Positions 16,636 through 40,355 are shown, counted from the first letter of the stretch. The stretch: DNA of 64,000 nt from Nocardiopsis mwathae (GCF_014201195.1 NZ_JACHDS010000001.1:2294001-2358000); one strand, 5' to 3'. Program-made: numbers and translations. Notes: generated by a model from the sequence alone, not told the origin.

Positions 16636-18297
16636 ATGCCGGAATCGAGCCCTGCGGGTGACACCCGCCTGGATCAGCGTGCGGAGTGGAAGGCGCTGGC
16701 CGAGCACCGCGAGAAGCTGGGGGACACCCACCTGCGGGAGCTGTTCGACACCGACCCCGGGCGGGCCGGACGCTACGGCCTGCAGGTCGGCGACCTCCAC
16801 CTCGACTACTCCAAGCACCTGGTCACCGACGAGACACTGCGGCTGCTGCGCGAGGTGGCCGCGGCCACCGGGGTGAGCCGGCTGCGGGACGCGATGTTCC
16901 GCGGCGAGAAGATCAACTTCACCGAGGACCGCGCCGTACTGCACACCGCGCTGCGCGCACCGCGCGACGCCGTGATCGAGGTCGACGGGCACGACGTCGT
17001 CCCCGACGTCCACGCCGTGCTGGACCGTATGTCCGGCTTCGCCGAGCGCGTGCGGTCCGGCGCGTGGACGGGCCACACCGGTGAGCGCATCACCCGGGTC
17101 GTCAACATCGGCATCGGCGGCTCCGACCTGGGACCGGCCATGGCCTATGAGGCGCTCCTCCCCTTCACCGCGCGCGGACTCGACGTGCGCTTCGTGTCCA
17201 ACGTCGACGGCGCCGACCTGCACGAGGCGCTGCGCGACGCCGACCCCGAACGGACGCTGTTCATCGTCGCGTCCAAGACGTTCACCACCATCGAGACCAT
17301 CACGAACGCCACCTCGGCGCGCGCGTGGCTGCTCGGTCGGCTGGGCGGCGACGCCTCCGCTGTGGCCAAGCACTTCGTGGCGGTGTCCACCAACGCGGAG
17401 AAGGTCACCGAGTTCGGCATCGACACCGCCAACATGTTCGAGTTCTGGGACTGGGTGGGCGGCCGCTACTCCTACGACTCGGCGATCGGGCTGTCACTGA
17501 TGGTCGCGATCGGCCCCGACCGGTTCCGCGAGATGCTCGACGGCTTCCGGCTGATGGACGAGCACTTCCGCACCGCCCCGGCCGAGGCCAACGCGCCCCT
17601 GCTGCTCGGCCTGCTCGGGATCTGGTACGGCGCGTTCTTCGGTGCCCAGTCGCACGCGGTGCTGCCCTACAGCCACTACCTGTCGCGGTTCACCGCCTAC
17701 CTGCAGCAGCTCGACATGGAGTCCAACGGCAAGGCCACCGACCGGGCCGGGCGGCCCGTGGCCTGGCAGACCGGGCCGGTCGTGTGGGGCACGCCGGGCA
17801 CCAACGGACAGCACGCCTACTACCAGCTGCTGCACCAGGGCACGAAGATGGTCCCGGCCGACCTCATCGGCTTCGCCCGCCCGTCGGCCGAGCTCGGCCC
17901 CGAGCTGGAGGCCCAGCACGACCTGCTGATGAGCAACATGTTCGCCCAGGGCCAAGCCCTGGCGTTCGGGAAGACCGCCGGAGAGGTGGCCGCCGAGGGC
18001 GTGGCGGACGAACTGGTGCCGCACCGCACCTTCCCCGGCAACCGCCCGACCACCACCATCCTGGCCGCCGAGCTGACCCCCTCGGTGCTCGGCCAGCTCA
18101 TCGCGCTCTACGAGCACAAGGTCTTCGTGCAGGGCGCCGTGTGGGGCGTCAACAGCTTCGACCAGTGGGGCGTCGAACTCGGCAAGGTCCTGGCCAAGCG
18201 CGTCGAACCCGCCCTGTCCGAGGGCGCCGAGGTCGGCGGCCTGGACACCTCCACGGCGAACCTCGTCGCCCGCTACCGCGAACTGCGCGGGCGATGA
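16636..18297 (+). CDS. pgi: Glucose-6-phosphate isomerase
   Basis: A 553-residue cytoplasmic enzyme interconverting glucose-6-phosphate and fructose-6-phosphate. Family signatures are present: [26 protein letters not shown], the SIS-domain region [20 protein letters not shown], the ESNGK motif ([11 protein letters not shown]), [15 protein letters not shown] with the catalytic His, and [14 protein letters not shown]. Length is normal for the family. AAGGAG lies seven bases before the ATG. The preceding exporter ends 150 bp upstream, and a DasR-like site in that spacer suggests separate, sugar-linked control. A perfect terminator follows. It is housekeeping in nature and its place between siderophore genes looks accidental. 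Confidence 0.97.
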   Translation: MPESSPAGDTRLDQRAEWKALAEHREKLGDTHLRELFDTDPGRAGRYGLQVGDLHLDYSKHLVTDETLRLLREVAAATGVSRLRDAMFRGEKINFTEDRAVLHTALRAPRDAVIEVDGHDVVPDVHAVLDRMSGFAERVRSGAWTGHTGERITRVVNIGIGGSDLGPAMAYEALLPFTARGLDVRFVSNVDGADLHEALRDADPERTLFIVASKTFTTIETITNATSARAWLLGRLGGDASAVAKHFVAVSTNAEKVTEFGIDTANMFEFWDWVGGRYSYDSAIGLSLMVAIGPDRFREMLDGFRLMDEHFRTAPAEANAPLLLGLLGIWYGAFFGAQSHAVLPYSHYLSRFTAYLQQLDMESNGKATDRAGRPVAWQTGPVVWGTPGTNGQHAYYQLLHQGTKMVPADLIGFARPSAELGPELEAQHDLLMSNMFAQGQALAFGKTAGEVAAEGVADELVPHRTFPGNRPTTTILAAELTPSVLGQLIALYEHKVFVQGAVWGVNSFDQWGVELGKVLAKRVEPALSEGAEVGGLDTSTANLVARYRELRGR

Positions 18298-18325
18298 GCG
18301 GCGGGGCCGGGTAGCCGCCGCGGGC

Positions 18326-18366
18326 GTGTCCGCCCCCGCCTCTTCTCCCGAGGCGGGGGCGGACAC
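18326..18366. terminator. Perfect 17-bp hairpin between pgi and mbtH
   Basis: The arms 18326-18342 and 18350-18366 are perfectly complementary with a seven-base loop. The hairpin lies between convergent genes and probably ends both the pgi transcript and the siderophore operon. Confidence 0.8.
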
Positions 18367-18385
18367 GTCCGGCGTCCTGTGCGGC

Positions 18386-18591
18386 TCAGCCGCCCATGGC
18401 GTCGATGAGGCTCTTGGGCCGCAGGTCGGTCCAGTTCTCCTCGACGTAGGCCAGGCAGGCGTCGCGGGTGTCCTCACCGAAGACGGTGCGCCAACCGGCC
18501 GGGACCTCGGCGAATGACGGCCACAGCGAGTGCTGCCCCTCGTCGTTGACCAGGACCAGGAAGCGGCCTTCGGCGTCGTCGAACGGGTTGC

Positions 18592-18595
<4 letters not shown>
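18386..18595 (-). CDS. MbtH-family NRPS accessory protein
   Basis: A 69-residue MbtH-like protein, the small chaperone that binds and activates adenylation domains. The family pattern is complete: [24 protein letters not shown], then GWRTVFGE, then [14 protein letters not shown], with the two conserved Trp residues. Its ATG overlaps the NRPS stop by four bases (ATGA), so it is made together with its client. It is the last gene of the siderophore operon. Such partners are often required for soluble, active A domains. Confidence 0.96.
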
Positions 18596-32967
<14,372 letters not shown>

Positions 32968-33020
32968 CTCAGACGCCTTTCCGGCTACGGTGGCTTCGGG
33001 TACTCCGTCAGGGGCCGCCG

Positions 33021-34025
33021 CTACCGGTCGTCGGCGGTCAGCAGCGGAACGGTCTCGTCGACGGCGTAGGGGATCGACAGGACGGTGTTGAAGGAGAAGG
33101 CGGCGCCGATGTCGGGGTCCTCGTAGGGGATGAACAGGTCGCGGCCGTCCTTGACGACGTCGAGGCGCTGGTAGAGCTTCTCGTCCTTGATGCGGTCGTC
33201 GGCCTCCTCACCGGAGGTCACCCAGACCACACGGTCGGCGGAGTCGAGCAGGTCGAGCTTCTCGGAACCGAACTCGGCCACGTTCATGTCGTTCTCGACG
33301 AGGTCGTCGACGTCGTCGGAGAGCTGGAAGCCCAGTTCCTGGAAGAAGAGCGCCTTGGGGTCGGTCGCGGCGAACGCGGAGTAGACGCCGGGCTCGAAGC
33401 TGTCGGCGACGATGACGGTCTCGTCGGCGAACTCCGGGTGCTCCTCGCGGACCTGGGCGAACTTCGCGTCGGTCGCCTCGATCAGCTTGTCCATCTCGGT
33501 TTCCCGGCCCAGGGCCTGGCCGATCCGCTGCGCCATCTCCTTCCAGGGCGCCGCGTAGTCGGGGTGGTCCTTGGGCTGGGCGACGACGGGAGCGATCTCG
33601 GAGAGCTTGTCGTACTGCTCCTGCTGCATGCCGGAGTACTGGGCGATGATCACGTCCGGTTCCAGGGCCGCGATCTTCTCCATGTTGTACTCGTCGCGCT
33701 CGCCGACGATCTCGGGGGCCTCGTCGCCCCACAGCTCCTTGGTCCAGGGCCACTTGCCGTAGGGGTCCTCCTTGAACCAGTCCACGGCCCCGACCGGCTT
33801 GACGCCCAGGGCGAGCACGGCGTCCTGGTCGGACAGGCCGAGGGTGACGACCTTCTCCGGTTCGGCGGTGATCTCGGTCTCGCCGAACTTGTGCCCGATG
33901 GTGACCGGGAAGGCGCCGTCGCCGGAGGCGTCGCCGCCGGACGACGCGTCCTGGCCGCCGCCGCAGGCGGTCAGCGCCAGGGTGAGGGTGAGCAGCATCG
34001 CCCCGAGGGCGTGCTTGCGGGACAT
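33021..34025 (-). CDS. Iron-siderophore substrate-binding lipoprotein (FecB/FepB family)
   Basis: A 334-residue lipoprotein of the periplasmic-binding-protein class III (FecB/FhuD) family. The signal peptide ends at the lipobox LALTACG. Typical features follow: the [26 protein letters not shown] entry strand, [17 protein letters not shown], and the long backbone helix, with [26 protein letters not shown] near the end. It should capture the ferric siderophore for the FecCD permeases at 10000-12170, since no other binding protein is present. GGTGGA precedes the ATG at 34025. It lies between the monooxygenase and NRPS genes, on the same strand, and is probably co-transcribed with them. Confidence 0.93.
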   Translation of the reverse strand: MSRKHALGAMLLTLTLALTACGGGQDASSGGDASGDGAFPVTIGHKFGETEITAEPEKVVTLGLSDQDAVLALGVKPVGAVDWFKEDPYGKWPWTKELWGDEAPEIVGERDEYNMEKIAALEPDVIIAQYSGMQQEQYDKLSEIAPVVAQPKDHPDYAAPWKEMAQRIGQALGRETEMDKLIEATDAKFAQVREEHPEFADETVIVADSFEPGVYSAFAATDPKALFFQELGFQLSDDVDDLVENDMNVAEFGSEKLDLLDSADRVVWVTSGEEADDRIKDEKLYQRLDVVKDGRDLFIPYEDPDIGAAFSFNTVLSIPYAVDETVPLLTADDR

Positions 34026-34192
34026 CGGGTCCACCTTTCGAGGAAGCGTCTGTGCGGTGGGGGGCGCGTGCGGCAGGCACCGTGCCCGGGCGGCGCGGGA
34101 GCGGCGCAGGGCACGGTGTCGCCGGAGAGAAGAGGGGGAAGTCGCCCGGCCGCCGTCGGCTGCGTGCGGGCCGTCCGGAGGCGGTCGCAGGG

Positions 34193-35767
34193 TCAGCCGG
34201 AGGCCCCGAGCACCTCCGGCTGACGGGGGAGCGCGGCCGGAGTGCGTGCGGTGACCGACCGGAGGATCTCCGCGGAGCGGACCGACACGTTGGAGAGCAG
34301 GGAGGAGGTGATGCCGTGCGTGTGCTCGGTGCCGCCCTGCAGGTAGAGGCCGCCGCCGACGGCGCGGGTGGTGGCCACGCGGTAGTCGCGGTCCACGCGC
34401 AGCCGCCCCTCGGCGTCGCGGAGGCATTCGCGGGCCAGCTCGCCCAGCAGGCCGATCGGGGAGGCCGGGCGGTAGCCGGTGGCGAAGACGGCGATGTCGG
34501 CGTCGAGCACCTCGGTCCTGCCGGTGCTGGTCGACTCGGTGGTGGCCCGCACTCCGTCCGCCGTCTCGGTGATGCCGGTCACGCGGGTGAGGTTGAGCAT
34601 GTGCAGGCGCTGCCGCCCGAGGACCTTCTCCTGGTAGCTGCGGCGGTAGAGGTCGTCGATGAGTTCGATGTCGACCACGGAGTAGTTGGTGTTGCCGTGG
34701 TACTCCATCATCCGCTGCTTGGTCTCGGCCGGCGCCCGGTAGAAGTCGTCGACGGCGTCCGGGTCGAAGATGCGGTTGGCGAACGGGGAGTCGTCGGCGG
34801 GGCTGTAGCCGTAACGGGAGAAGACGGAGTAGACCTCGGCGGAGGGGAAGCGCCGGTGGAGGTAGGCGGTGGCCTCGGCGGCGCTTTGCCCGGCTCCGAC
34901 GACGACGAAGCGCTTGGGGTCCTCTGCGCCGTCCGCGGCGAGCCGGTCGACGTTGGGGACCAGGTCGCGGTTGTGCCAGACGCGCTCGGAGACGGTGACA
35001 CCCTCGGGGAGGGAGGGCCGCAGGCCGGTGCCGAAGACCACGTTGCGGGCGCGGTAGACGGTCTCCGCGGGTTCCGGGGAGGCGGCGCCGGCGGGCACGG
35101 CGACGACGTCGAAGTACTCGACCACCCCGTCCACGGTGACGGGGCGCACGGTGCGCACGTCGTGGCTGTAGGAGACGAGGTGGGAGAGCTTGGCGGCGGC
35201 CCATTCGAGGTAGTCGTGGAACTCCACGCGCAGGGGGAACAGGTTCTTGTGGTTGATGAAGTCGACCAGGCGGTCCGCGCTGTGCAGGTAGTTCAGGAAG
35301 CTGAACTCGCTGGTGGGGTTGCGCAGGGTGACCAGGTCCTTGAGGAAGGAGACCTGCATGGTCGCATCGTCGATCAGCATGCCGCGGTGCCAGCCGAAGC
35401 GCGGCTGCCGTTCGAGGAAGAGCGAGGTGAGGGCGTCCCCCGACCTGCTGTTCGCGCACTCGGGCTCCTCACTCACTCCGCCGCCGACCCACCCGGGCCC
35501 ACGGCCGTTCAGGGCCGACGACTCCACTCGCTCGCCCACCCTCGCGTCGGTGCTCCCCGCGCGCTCGGGCTCCTCACTCACTCCGCCGCCGACCCACCCG
35601 GGCCTACGGCCGTTCAGGGCCGACGACTCCACTCGCTCGCCCACCCTCGCGTCGGCGTCCCCGTTGTGCTCCGTGACGGCGATCGCCAGCGCAAGGTTGG
35701 AGGGGCCGAAGCCGATGCCGATGAGGTCGTAGAAGGGAACCCCATCGTCGGGAATTGCCAGTGACAT
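34193..35767 (-). CDS. L-ornithine N5-monooxygenase carrying a tandem 35-residue insertion
   Basis: A 524-residue flavin- and NADPH-dependent N-hydroxylase that makes N5-hydroxyornithine for hydroxamate siderophores (CchB/EtcB type). The FAD motif is GIGFGPSNLALAIA near residue 20. The family core FGWHRGMLIDDATMQVSFLKDL follows, then the NADPH motif VVVGAGQSAAEATAYL and the C-terminal FATGYRP. Related enzymes are about 430-450 residues. The excess comes from two near-identical 35-residue repeats (about residues 35-105) between the first Rossmann helix and the FLERQP strand. Active-site motifs are all intact, so activity is plausible if the loop is tolerated. ATG 35767 is taken because IPDDGVPFYDLIGIG begins shortly after it. 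Two iron boxes lie upstream in the divergent promoter. Confidence 0.92.
   Translation of the reverse strand: MSLAIPDDGVPFYDLIGIGFGPSNLALAIAVTEHNGDADARVGERVESSALNGRRPGWVGGGVSEEPERAGSTDARVGERVESSALNGRGPGWVGGGVSEEPECANSRSGDALTSLFLERQPRFGWHRGMLIDDATMQVSFLKDLVTLRNPTSEFSFLNYLHSADRLVDFINHKNLFPLRVEFHDYLEWAAAKLSHLVSYSHDVRTVRPVTVDGVVEYFDVVAVPAGAASPEPAETVYRARNVVFGTGLRPSLPEGVTVSERVWHNRDLVPNVDRLAADGAEDPKRFVVVGAGQSAAEATAYLHRRFPSAEVYSVFSRYGYSPADDSPFANRIFDPDAVDDFYRAPAETKQRMMEYHGNTNYSVVDIELIDDLYRRSYQEKVLGRQRLHMLNLTRVTGITETADGVRATTESTSTGRTEVLDADIAVFATGYRPASPIGLLGELARECLRDAEGRLRVDRDYRVATTRAVGGGLYLQGGTEHTHGITSSLLSNVSVRSAEILRSVTARTPAALPRQPEVLGASG
35454..35663 (-). repeat. Tandem pair of 97-bp in-frame repeats (105-bp period) in the ornithine monooxygenase
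   Basis: Copy 1 is 35454-35550 and copy 2 is 35559-35655, each followed by an eight-base variable tail, giving a 105-bp period, or exactly 35 codons. The two copies differ at only two of 97 bases. Each encodes DARVGERVESSALNGR followed by PGWVGGGVSEEPE. The near identity indicates a recent duplication. Confidence 0.92.
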
Positions 35768-35845
35768 ACCTGTCCCATCACTCGGGCGAGTAACACTCAG
35801 TCGGTCGGAGTCTGGGGTGTGCGGGCATGGCTCACCGCACACAGC

Positions 35846-35864
35846 AGAAGGAAGCCTAACCTAA
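35846..35864. promoter_or_regulatory. Iron box 1 in the monooxygenase/formyltransferase divergent promoter
   Basis: The right half CCTAACCTAA is perfect against the DmdR/IdeR consensus; the left half matches four of nine (about 14 of 19 overall). It lies 79 bp upstream of the monooxygenase ATG and 80 bp upstream of the formyltransferase ATG. Confidence 0.6.
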
Positions 35865-35880
35865 CTAAGGCATTGCTTAC

Positions 35881-35899
35881 TTAGGTGAGTCTTGCTTAA
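35881..35899. promoter_or_regulatory. Iron box 2 in the monooxygenase/formyltransferase divergent promoter
   Basis: TTAGGTGAGTCTTGCTTAA matches the iron-box consensus at about 14 of 19 positions with a perfect TTAGGT left end. It is 45 bp from the formyltransferase ATG, the same promoter distance as in the importer and exporter operons. Confidence 0.65.
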
Positions 35900-35943
35900 C
35901 TTGTGCGCGATCGTCAATCCCTGCACCACTATGAGGAGGCCCG

Positions 35944-36891
35944 ATGCGGGTCGTCATGTTCGGTTACCAGACCTGGGGGCACCGCACGCTCCAGGCGCTC
36001 CTGGACTCCGACCACGAGGTGGCCCTGGTCGTCACGCACCCCAAGAGCGACCACGCCTACGAGCGGATCTGGAGCGACTCGGTAGCCGATCTGGCCGAGG
36101 AGCACGGCATCCCGGTGCTGCTGCGCAACCGGCCCGATGACGAGGAGCTGCTGGACGCCGTCAAGCGGGCCGAGCCCGACATCATCGTCGCCAACAACTG
36201 GCGGACCTGGATCCCGCCGCGCATCTACGACCTCCCGCGGCACGGGACGCTCAACGTCCACGACTCCCTTCTCCCCGCCTACGCGGGCTTCTCCCCCATC
36301 ATCTGGGCGCTGATCAACGGGGAGAAGGAGGTCGGCGTCACCGCACACCTGATGAACGAGGCCCTCGACGCGGGTGACATCGTCCGGCAACTCGCGGTCG
36401 AGGTCGGACCGAAGGACACCGCCGCCGACCTCGTCGCCAAGACCGTGGACCTCATCACACCGATCGTGACCGAGGCGCTGGACCTGATCGACTCCGGCCG
36501 CACCGACTGGCAGCGGCAGGACCGGTCCCAGGCCAGCTTCTTCCACAAGCGGTCCATCGAGGACAGCCGCATCGACTGGACCTGGCCCGCCGAGGACCTG
36601 GAACGGCTCGTCCGCGCCCAGTGCGACCCGTATCCCAACGCGTTCACGCACTACAAGGGCGAGCGGATCCGGATCGTGGAGGCCGACGTCTCGGAGAAGT
36701 GCTACGGCGGCACCCCCGGGCGCGTCTTCATCCCCGAGGGCGACGGCGTGGTGATCACCGCGGGCGCCGACGCCCGCACCGGCCGCAACCGCGGCCTGGT
36801 CATCAAGCGCGTCCGCACCGACGACGGCTCCGAGCACACCGCACTGGACTACTTCCGCAGGATGGGCGGCTACCTCACCGCCCACCCCTAG
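35944..36891 (+). CDS. N5-hydroxyornithine formyltransferase (CchA-like, Fmt family)
   Basis: A 315-residue formyltransferase of the methionyl-tRNA formyltransferase fold. The catalytic Asn-His-Asp triad is visible: NVHDSLLPAYAGFSPIIWAL holds the Asn and His, and EALDAGDIV the Asp. The C-terminal domain (about 210-300) resembles Fmt_C. It lacks the tRNA-binding features of housekeeping Fmt and is divergently paired with the ornithine N-hydroxylase, as in the coelichelin cluster. It therefore probably transfers formyl from 10-formyl-tetrahydrofolate to N5-hydroxyornithine, giving the fhOrn building block. Two iron boxes lie in the shared promoter. GAGGAG lies just upstream of the ATG. Confidence 0.9.
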   Translation: MRVVMFGYQTWGHRTLQALLDSDHEVALVVTHPKSDHAYERIWSDSVADLAEEHGIPVLLRNRPDDEELLDAVKRAEPDIIVANNWRTWIPPRIYDLPRHGTLNVHDSLLPAYAGFSPIIWALINGEKEVGVTAHLMNEALDAGDIVRQLAVEVGPKDTAADLVAKTVDLITPIVTEALDLIDSGRTDWQRQDRSQASFFHKRSIEDSRIDWTWPAEDLERLVRAQCDPYPNAFTHYKGERIRIVEADVSEKCYGGTPGRVFIPEGDGVVITAGADARTGRNRGLVIKRVRTDDGSEHTALDYFRRMGGYLTAHP

Positions 36892-36916
36892 GCTCGCGCC
36901 GGTCGCCGACCGCTCC

Positions 36917-36969
36917 CCGCCGGTGCGGTCCCGGGGGGCTGCGGCGACCGGGCCGCGCCGCACCGGCGG
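36917..36969 (+). terminator. Hairpin terminator after the formyltransferase
   Basis: A 12-bp outer stem (36917-36928 with 36958-36969) encloses a further GC-rich stem-loop. It lies 26 bp after the stop codon. Confidence 0.55.
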
Positions 36970-37043
36970 AGGCCGAAAGGCCTGTCCCGCAGGGGATGCG
37001 GCTTGTTAGGCTCCACGCGACCGCGGTGCGGAAGGAGACCCGG

Positions 37044-38333
37044 ATGGAGCGGCGACGCAGGAACTGGGCGGGGAACCTCACCTTCCGGGCGGAGCGCATC
37101 CACCGGCCCTCCTCCCTGGCGGAGCTGCGGCGCCTGGTCGCCCACGCACCCCGGATCCGCGCGCTCGGCACCGCGCACTCGTTCAGCGACGTCGCCGACG
37201 GCCCCGGGGACCTGGTCTGCTTCGACCGCCTTCCGGGCGCGATCGAGGTCGACGGCGAGCGTTCCGCCGTCCGCGTCGGTGCGGGGGTGCGCTACGCGGA
37301 CCTGGGGCGGGTGCTGCACGAGAAGGGGCTCGCCCTGCCCAACCTCGGCTCCCTGCCGCACATCTCGGTGGTGGGATCGTGTGCGACCGCGACGCACGGT
37401 TCGGGGGACGGCTGCGGCGGTCTCGCCACGGCCGTGCGGGAGATCGAGATGGTGACCGCCGACGGGGACCTCGCGGTCCTCCGCCGCGGCGCCTCGGGCG
37501 CCTCCCCCGGCGCCGACGCCTTCTCCGGGGCGGTCGTCTCCCTCGGCGCGCTGGGTGTCGTCGTCCGGGCGACACTGGACACCGTGCCCGCCTTCGACAT
37601 GCGGCAGTACGTGTACGAGGGGCTTCCGGCCGATGCCCTCGACGACCACTTCACCGAGATCACCTCCAGCGGGTACAGCGTCAGCCTGTTCACCACCTGG
37701 CGCGGTCCGGTGATCGACCGGGTGTGGGTGAAGCGGCGCGTCGACGGCGGTGGGCGCCCGGCCCCACCCGGCCCGGAGCGGTTCGGTGCGCAGCCCGCCG
37801 ACGGCCCGCGCCACCCGGTCGCGGGGCTGTCGAGCGTCCACTGCACCGAGCAGCTCGGGGTGCGCGGCCCCTGGTTCGAGCGGCTGCCGCATTTCCGACC
37901 CGACGCCACCCCCAGCAGCGGGGAGGAGCTGCAGGCCGAGTACCTGGTGCCGCGTCGGCACGCCGTCGACGTGTTCCGGGCGCTGGACGCCGTCCGCGAT
38001 CGTATCGCCCCGGCCGTGCAGGTCAGCGAGATCCGCACGGTCGCCGCCGACGACCTGTGGCTGAGCCCGGCCTACCGGCGCGACACCGTCGCCTTCCACT
38101 TCACCTGGGTGGCCGACGCCGCGGCGGTGCTGCCGGTGATGGCGCTCGTCGAGGAGCGGCTGGAGCCCTTCGCCGCACGTCCGCACTGGGGAAAGCTGTT
38201 CACGGTTCCCCCGCGGGTGCTGCGCCCGCTGTATGAGCGGCTGCCCGACTTCCAGCGCCTCGCGCACCACTACGATCCGGCCGGTAAGTTCCGCAACGGC
38301 TTCCTCGACCGCCATCTCCTGGGCGAGGCCTGA
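37044..38333 (+). CDS. aldO: Alditol oxidase (xylitol/sorbitol oxidase, covalent FAD)
   Basis: A 429-residue VAO-family flavoprotein closely resembling Streptomyces AldO. Shared features include NWAGNLTF at the N-terminus; IRALGTAHSFSD, whose His carries the covalently bound FAD; LPNLGSLPHISVVGSCATATHGSG; SLFTTWRGPVIDRVWVKRR; VHCTEQLGVRGPWFERLPHF; and the C-terminal HFTWV and ARPHWGKLFTVPP. AldO oxidises the terminal hydroxyl of xylitol or sorbitol with O2, releasing H2O2. GAAGGAG precedes ATG 37044 by six bases. It stands alone after the formyltransferase terminator. The xylose operon a few kilobases away makes a link with pentose use possible but unproved. Confidence 0.92.
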   Translation: MERRRRNWAGNLTFRAERIHRPSSLAELRRLVAHAPRIRALGTAHSFSDVADGPGDLVCFDRLPGAIEVDGERSAVRVGAGVRYADLGRVLHEKGLALPNLGSLPHISVVGSCATATHGSGDGCGGLATAVREIEMVTADGDLAVLRRGASGASPGADAFSGAVVSLGALGVVVRATLDTVPAFDMRQYVYEGLPADALDDHFTEITSSGYSVSLFTTWRGPVIDRVWVKRRVDGGGRPAPPGPERFGAQPADGPRHPVAGLSSVHCTEQLGVRGPWFERLPHFRPDATPSSGEELQAEYLVPRRHAVDVFRALDAVRDRIAPAVQVSEIRTVAADDLWLSPAYRRDTVAFHFTWVADAAAVLPVMALVEERLEPFAARPHWGKLFTVPPRVLRPLYERLPDFQRLAHHYDPAGKFRNGFLDRHLLGEA

Positions 38334-38346
38334 CCGCGCGCGCCCG

Positions 38347-38616
38347 TCAGGGCGAGTCCCGACCCATCGCCGAGCGCAGCTCGCTCAGCCGCTCGCGGTA
38401 CTCGTAGGTGTCGATCTCACCGCGGGCGAACCTCTCACCCAGCGTCTGCTCGGCCGCCTTCCGCCACGTTCGCGCGGCATCCCCGCGGCTCTCACGGACG
38501 GCGTAGCGCACCAGCAGCACGAAGCCCACGATGACGAGGGACCAGAACACCCACGTGCTCGCCTGCATGAGACCGTGGCCCCAGGACATGCCCATCACCT
38601 CACACCATGCGTTCAT
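38347..38616 (-). CDS. Small SHOCT-domain membrane protein
   Basis: An 89-residue protein with one transmembrane helix (about residues 17-42, WVFWSLVIVGFVLLVRYAV) and a C-terminal SHOCT motif (about 57-83: LGERFARGEIDTYEYRERL). SHOCT segments are short oligomerisation motifs at protein ends, of unknown specific role. It converges with the alditol oxidase gene 14 bp away. No operon partner is apparent. Confidence 0.8.
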   Translation of the reverse strand: MNAWCEVMGMSWGHGLMQASTWVFWSLVIVGFVLLVRYAVRESRGDAARTWRKAAEQTLGERFARGEIDTYEYRERLSELRSAMGRDSP

Positions 38617-38791
38617 CTCGTGCCCCCCTCGACGCCCTTGGCACCCACTGAGCGCTCTCCCCTACTTCCGAGGGTGCCGCAGAGAGCCGTGTACGGGCCA
38701 CTGCCCTACGTCGCGACGCGGTGTTGCCTTGGTCCCGTTTTCCGGCGGGGCGGGGACGGCGGTCGGGCGATGGAGGTCGGGTCGGCGGAGG

Positions 38792-39919
38792 TCAGGCCGA
38801 GGGTGACCAGGCGGCGAGCACCCGGTCGATGGTCGCGGCGATGAGCGCGCGGGCATCCTCGCGGGCGACACCGGACATGAGCATCCGGTCGTAGTCGGTG
38901 TCCTCGTGGCGCACCGCGGCGACGACGGCACGCCGGACCGCGCCGGGGTCGACCTCCCGGCCCGCGGCGGACCGACCGACGCGGCCGCTGCCGCGGGCCG
39001 CGGTGTGCCGGGCGATGCGGTCGGAGCGGTCCTCGGGGCAGCCGGGGAACTGCCGAAGGATCTCCCGACTGATGCGCGCCTGCAGGTCGACGTCCTGCTC
39101 CGCGCGGCGGACGGCGTCCCGCTCGCGGCGCCGTGCCCGCAGGTCGGCGTCGGCCAGGCACTGCTCTTCGGCCCGCTCCAGGGCGGTCTCCGCCACGAGG
39201 ATGCCGCGGCGCCGGTAGCGCTTGCGGCGGCGGTCCCACTGGGTGACCACGGCCGAAAGCGAGCTGGCCTTCTTGGCCCGGCGGGTGAGTGTGGCGTTGC
39301 CGGAGGGCAGCAGGACGAGGTGGTCCATGTCCGCGCAGCGCAGGCAGACCGTCTGCTCGCCTTCCAGCAGGAGGAGGCCGGCGGCACCGACCGCCGCACC
39401 GCTGTCCTCCCCGCGCTCCCCGCCCTCGCCGCACTCGGCGCAGACCCAGGGCCGGTCCGCGATGACGACCATGAGATCGGGGGCGGCCTCCCGCCTGGTG
39501 TCGACGCGCCTGCGCTGCGCCGCGGTCAGGTCCGGGGCGACCCAGTGGGTGCGGTAGGCGAGTTCCGTCGCCTCGTCGCCGTCGGCGGTGAAACGCAGGG
39601 CACGGCGGTCGCGGGTGGCGGCGGTGTACGGCGCCTCCTCCGGGGCCAGTCCCTGCTCCCGTGCCCAGGCACCCAGCAGCGCGACGGCACGCGCGAGTTT
39701 GTCCGGCGCCACCTGCGCGAACTCGGCCAGATGGGTGGCCCTGCCCTGGCGCCAAGCGTCGATTCGGTGCGCGGGCAGCCAGCCGATCCCGCTGAGGACG
39801 TCGACCGGCGCGACGGCGCCGGACCGGGTCACCGCCTCTCGGGCCGTGCTGGACACACGCAGCCCGAGCCGGGTGGTGTGAAGGTCGTCGCCGAGGTCGT
39901 CCCGCTGCACATTCCGCAC
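38792..39919 (-). CDS. DUF2293 domain-containing protein
   Basis: A 375-residue cytoplasmic protein. The middle has a zinc-ribbon-like pair, VCAECGEGG and VCLRCADMDH, followed by LVLLPSGNATLTRRAKK. A charged helical stretch leads to the DUF2293 domain at about 275-375, recognisable by FPGCPEDRSDRIARHT, GSGRVGRSAAGR and AVRHEDTDYDRMLMSG. DUF2293 is widespread in actinobacteria with no established function. The start is taken at GTG 39919; the ribosome site is weak. It follows the DoxX-family gene on the same strand by 19 bp, so they may be co-transcribed. Confidence 0.8.
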   Translation of the reverse strand: MRNVQRDDLGDDLHTTRLGLRVSSTAREAVTRSGAVAPVDVLSGIGWLPAHRIDAWRQGRATHLAEFAQVAPDKLARAVALLGAWAREQGLAPEEAPYTAATRDRRALRFTADGDEATELAYRTHWVAPDLTAAQRRRVDTRREAAPDLMVVIADRPWVCAECGEGGERGEDSGAAVGAAGLLLLEGEQTVCLRCADMDHLVLLPSGNATLTRRAKKASSLSAVVTQWDRRRKRYRRRGILVAETALERAEEQCLADADLRARRRERDAVRRAEQDVDLQARISREILRQFPGCPEDRSDRIARHTAARGSGRVGRSAAGREVDPGAVRRAVVAAVRHEDTDYDRMLMSGVAREDARALIAATIDRVLAAWSPSA

Positions 39920-39938
39920 AGGGGAGAGCGTAGCGCCG

Positions 39939-40355
39939 TCAGACGATGATGAAGAGCGGGCCGGTGATCGTCAGGCCGAGCGTGGGTGTGGCGGCGAAGA
40001 AGGCGAACAGCATCAGCGAGGCACCGGCCAGTGAGATGTCCTTGTTGAACTGGATCATCTCGTTCTGCCGCGCGTCGGGTTCGCTCTCCTGCCAGAAGGA
40101 GTGCATGAGCAGGGCGGTCGGCACGAGGAAGATCACGAGCAGCAGCGCCCCGAGGTCGGGCCAGATCCCCAGCAGAATGCTGAGTCCGCCGAGGAGCATC
40201 ACGATGCCGCTGGCGAACACGGCGAATGTGGGGACGGGAATGCCCTTGGACTGGGCGTAGCCCGCCATCGCCTTGGGCTGTGTCAGGTGGCCGGCCGCTG
40301 AGGCCAGAAAGATGACCACGAAGAGAATGCGCCCGATGAGCACCACGATGTCCAT
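39939..40355 (-). CDS. DoxX-family membrane protein
   Basis: A 138-residue protein with four transmembrane helices and the DoxX pattern: IGRILFVVIFLASAAGHLT at the start, then MAGYAQSKGIPVP, FASGIVMLLGGLSILLG, and a last helix ending in TITGPLFII. DoxX-like proteins are implicated in redox or thiol stress systems, but the family is broad. AGGGGG lies a few bases before ATG 40355 (GTG 40358 is also possible). Upstream is a 100-bp spacer, then a perfect palindrome that ends the neighbouring large gene. Confidence 0.85.
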   Translation of the reverse strand: MDIVVLIGRILFVVIFLASAAGHLTQPKAMAGYAQSKGIPVPTFAVFASGIVMLLGGLSILLGIWPDLGALLLVIFLVPTALLMHSFWQESEPDARQNEMIQFNKDISLAGASLMLFAFFAATPTLGLTITGPLFIIV

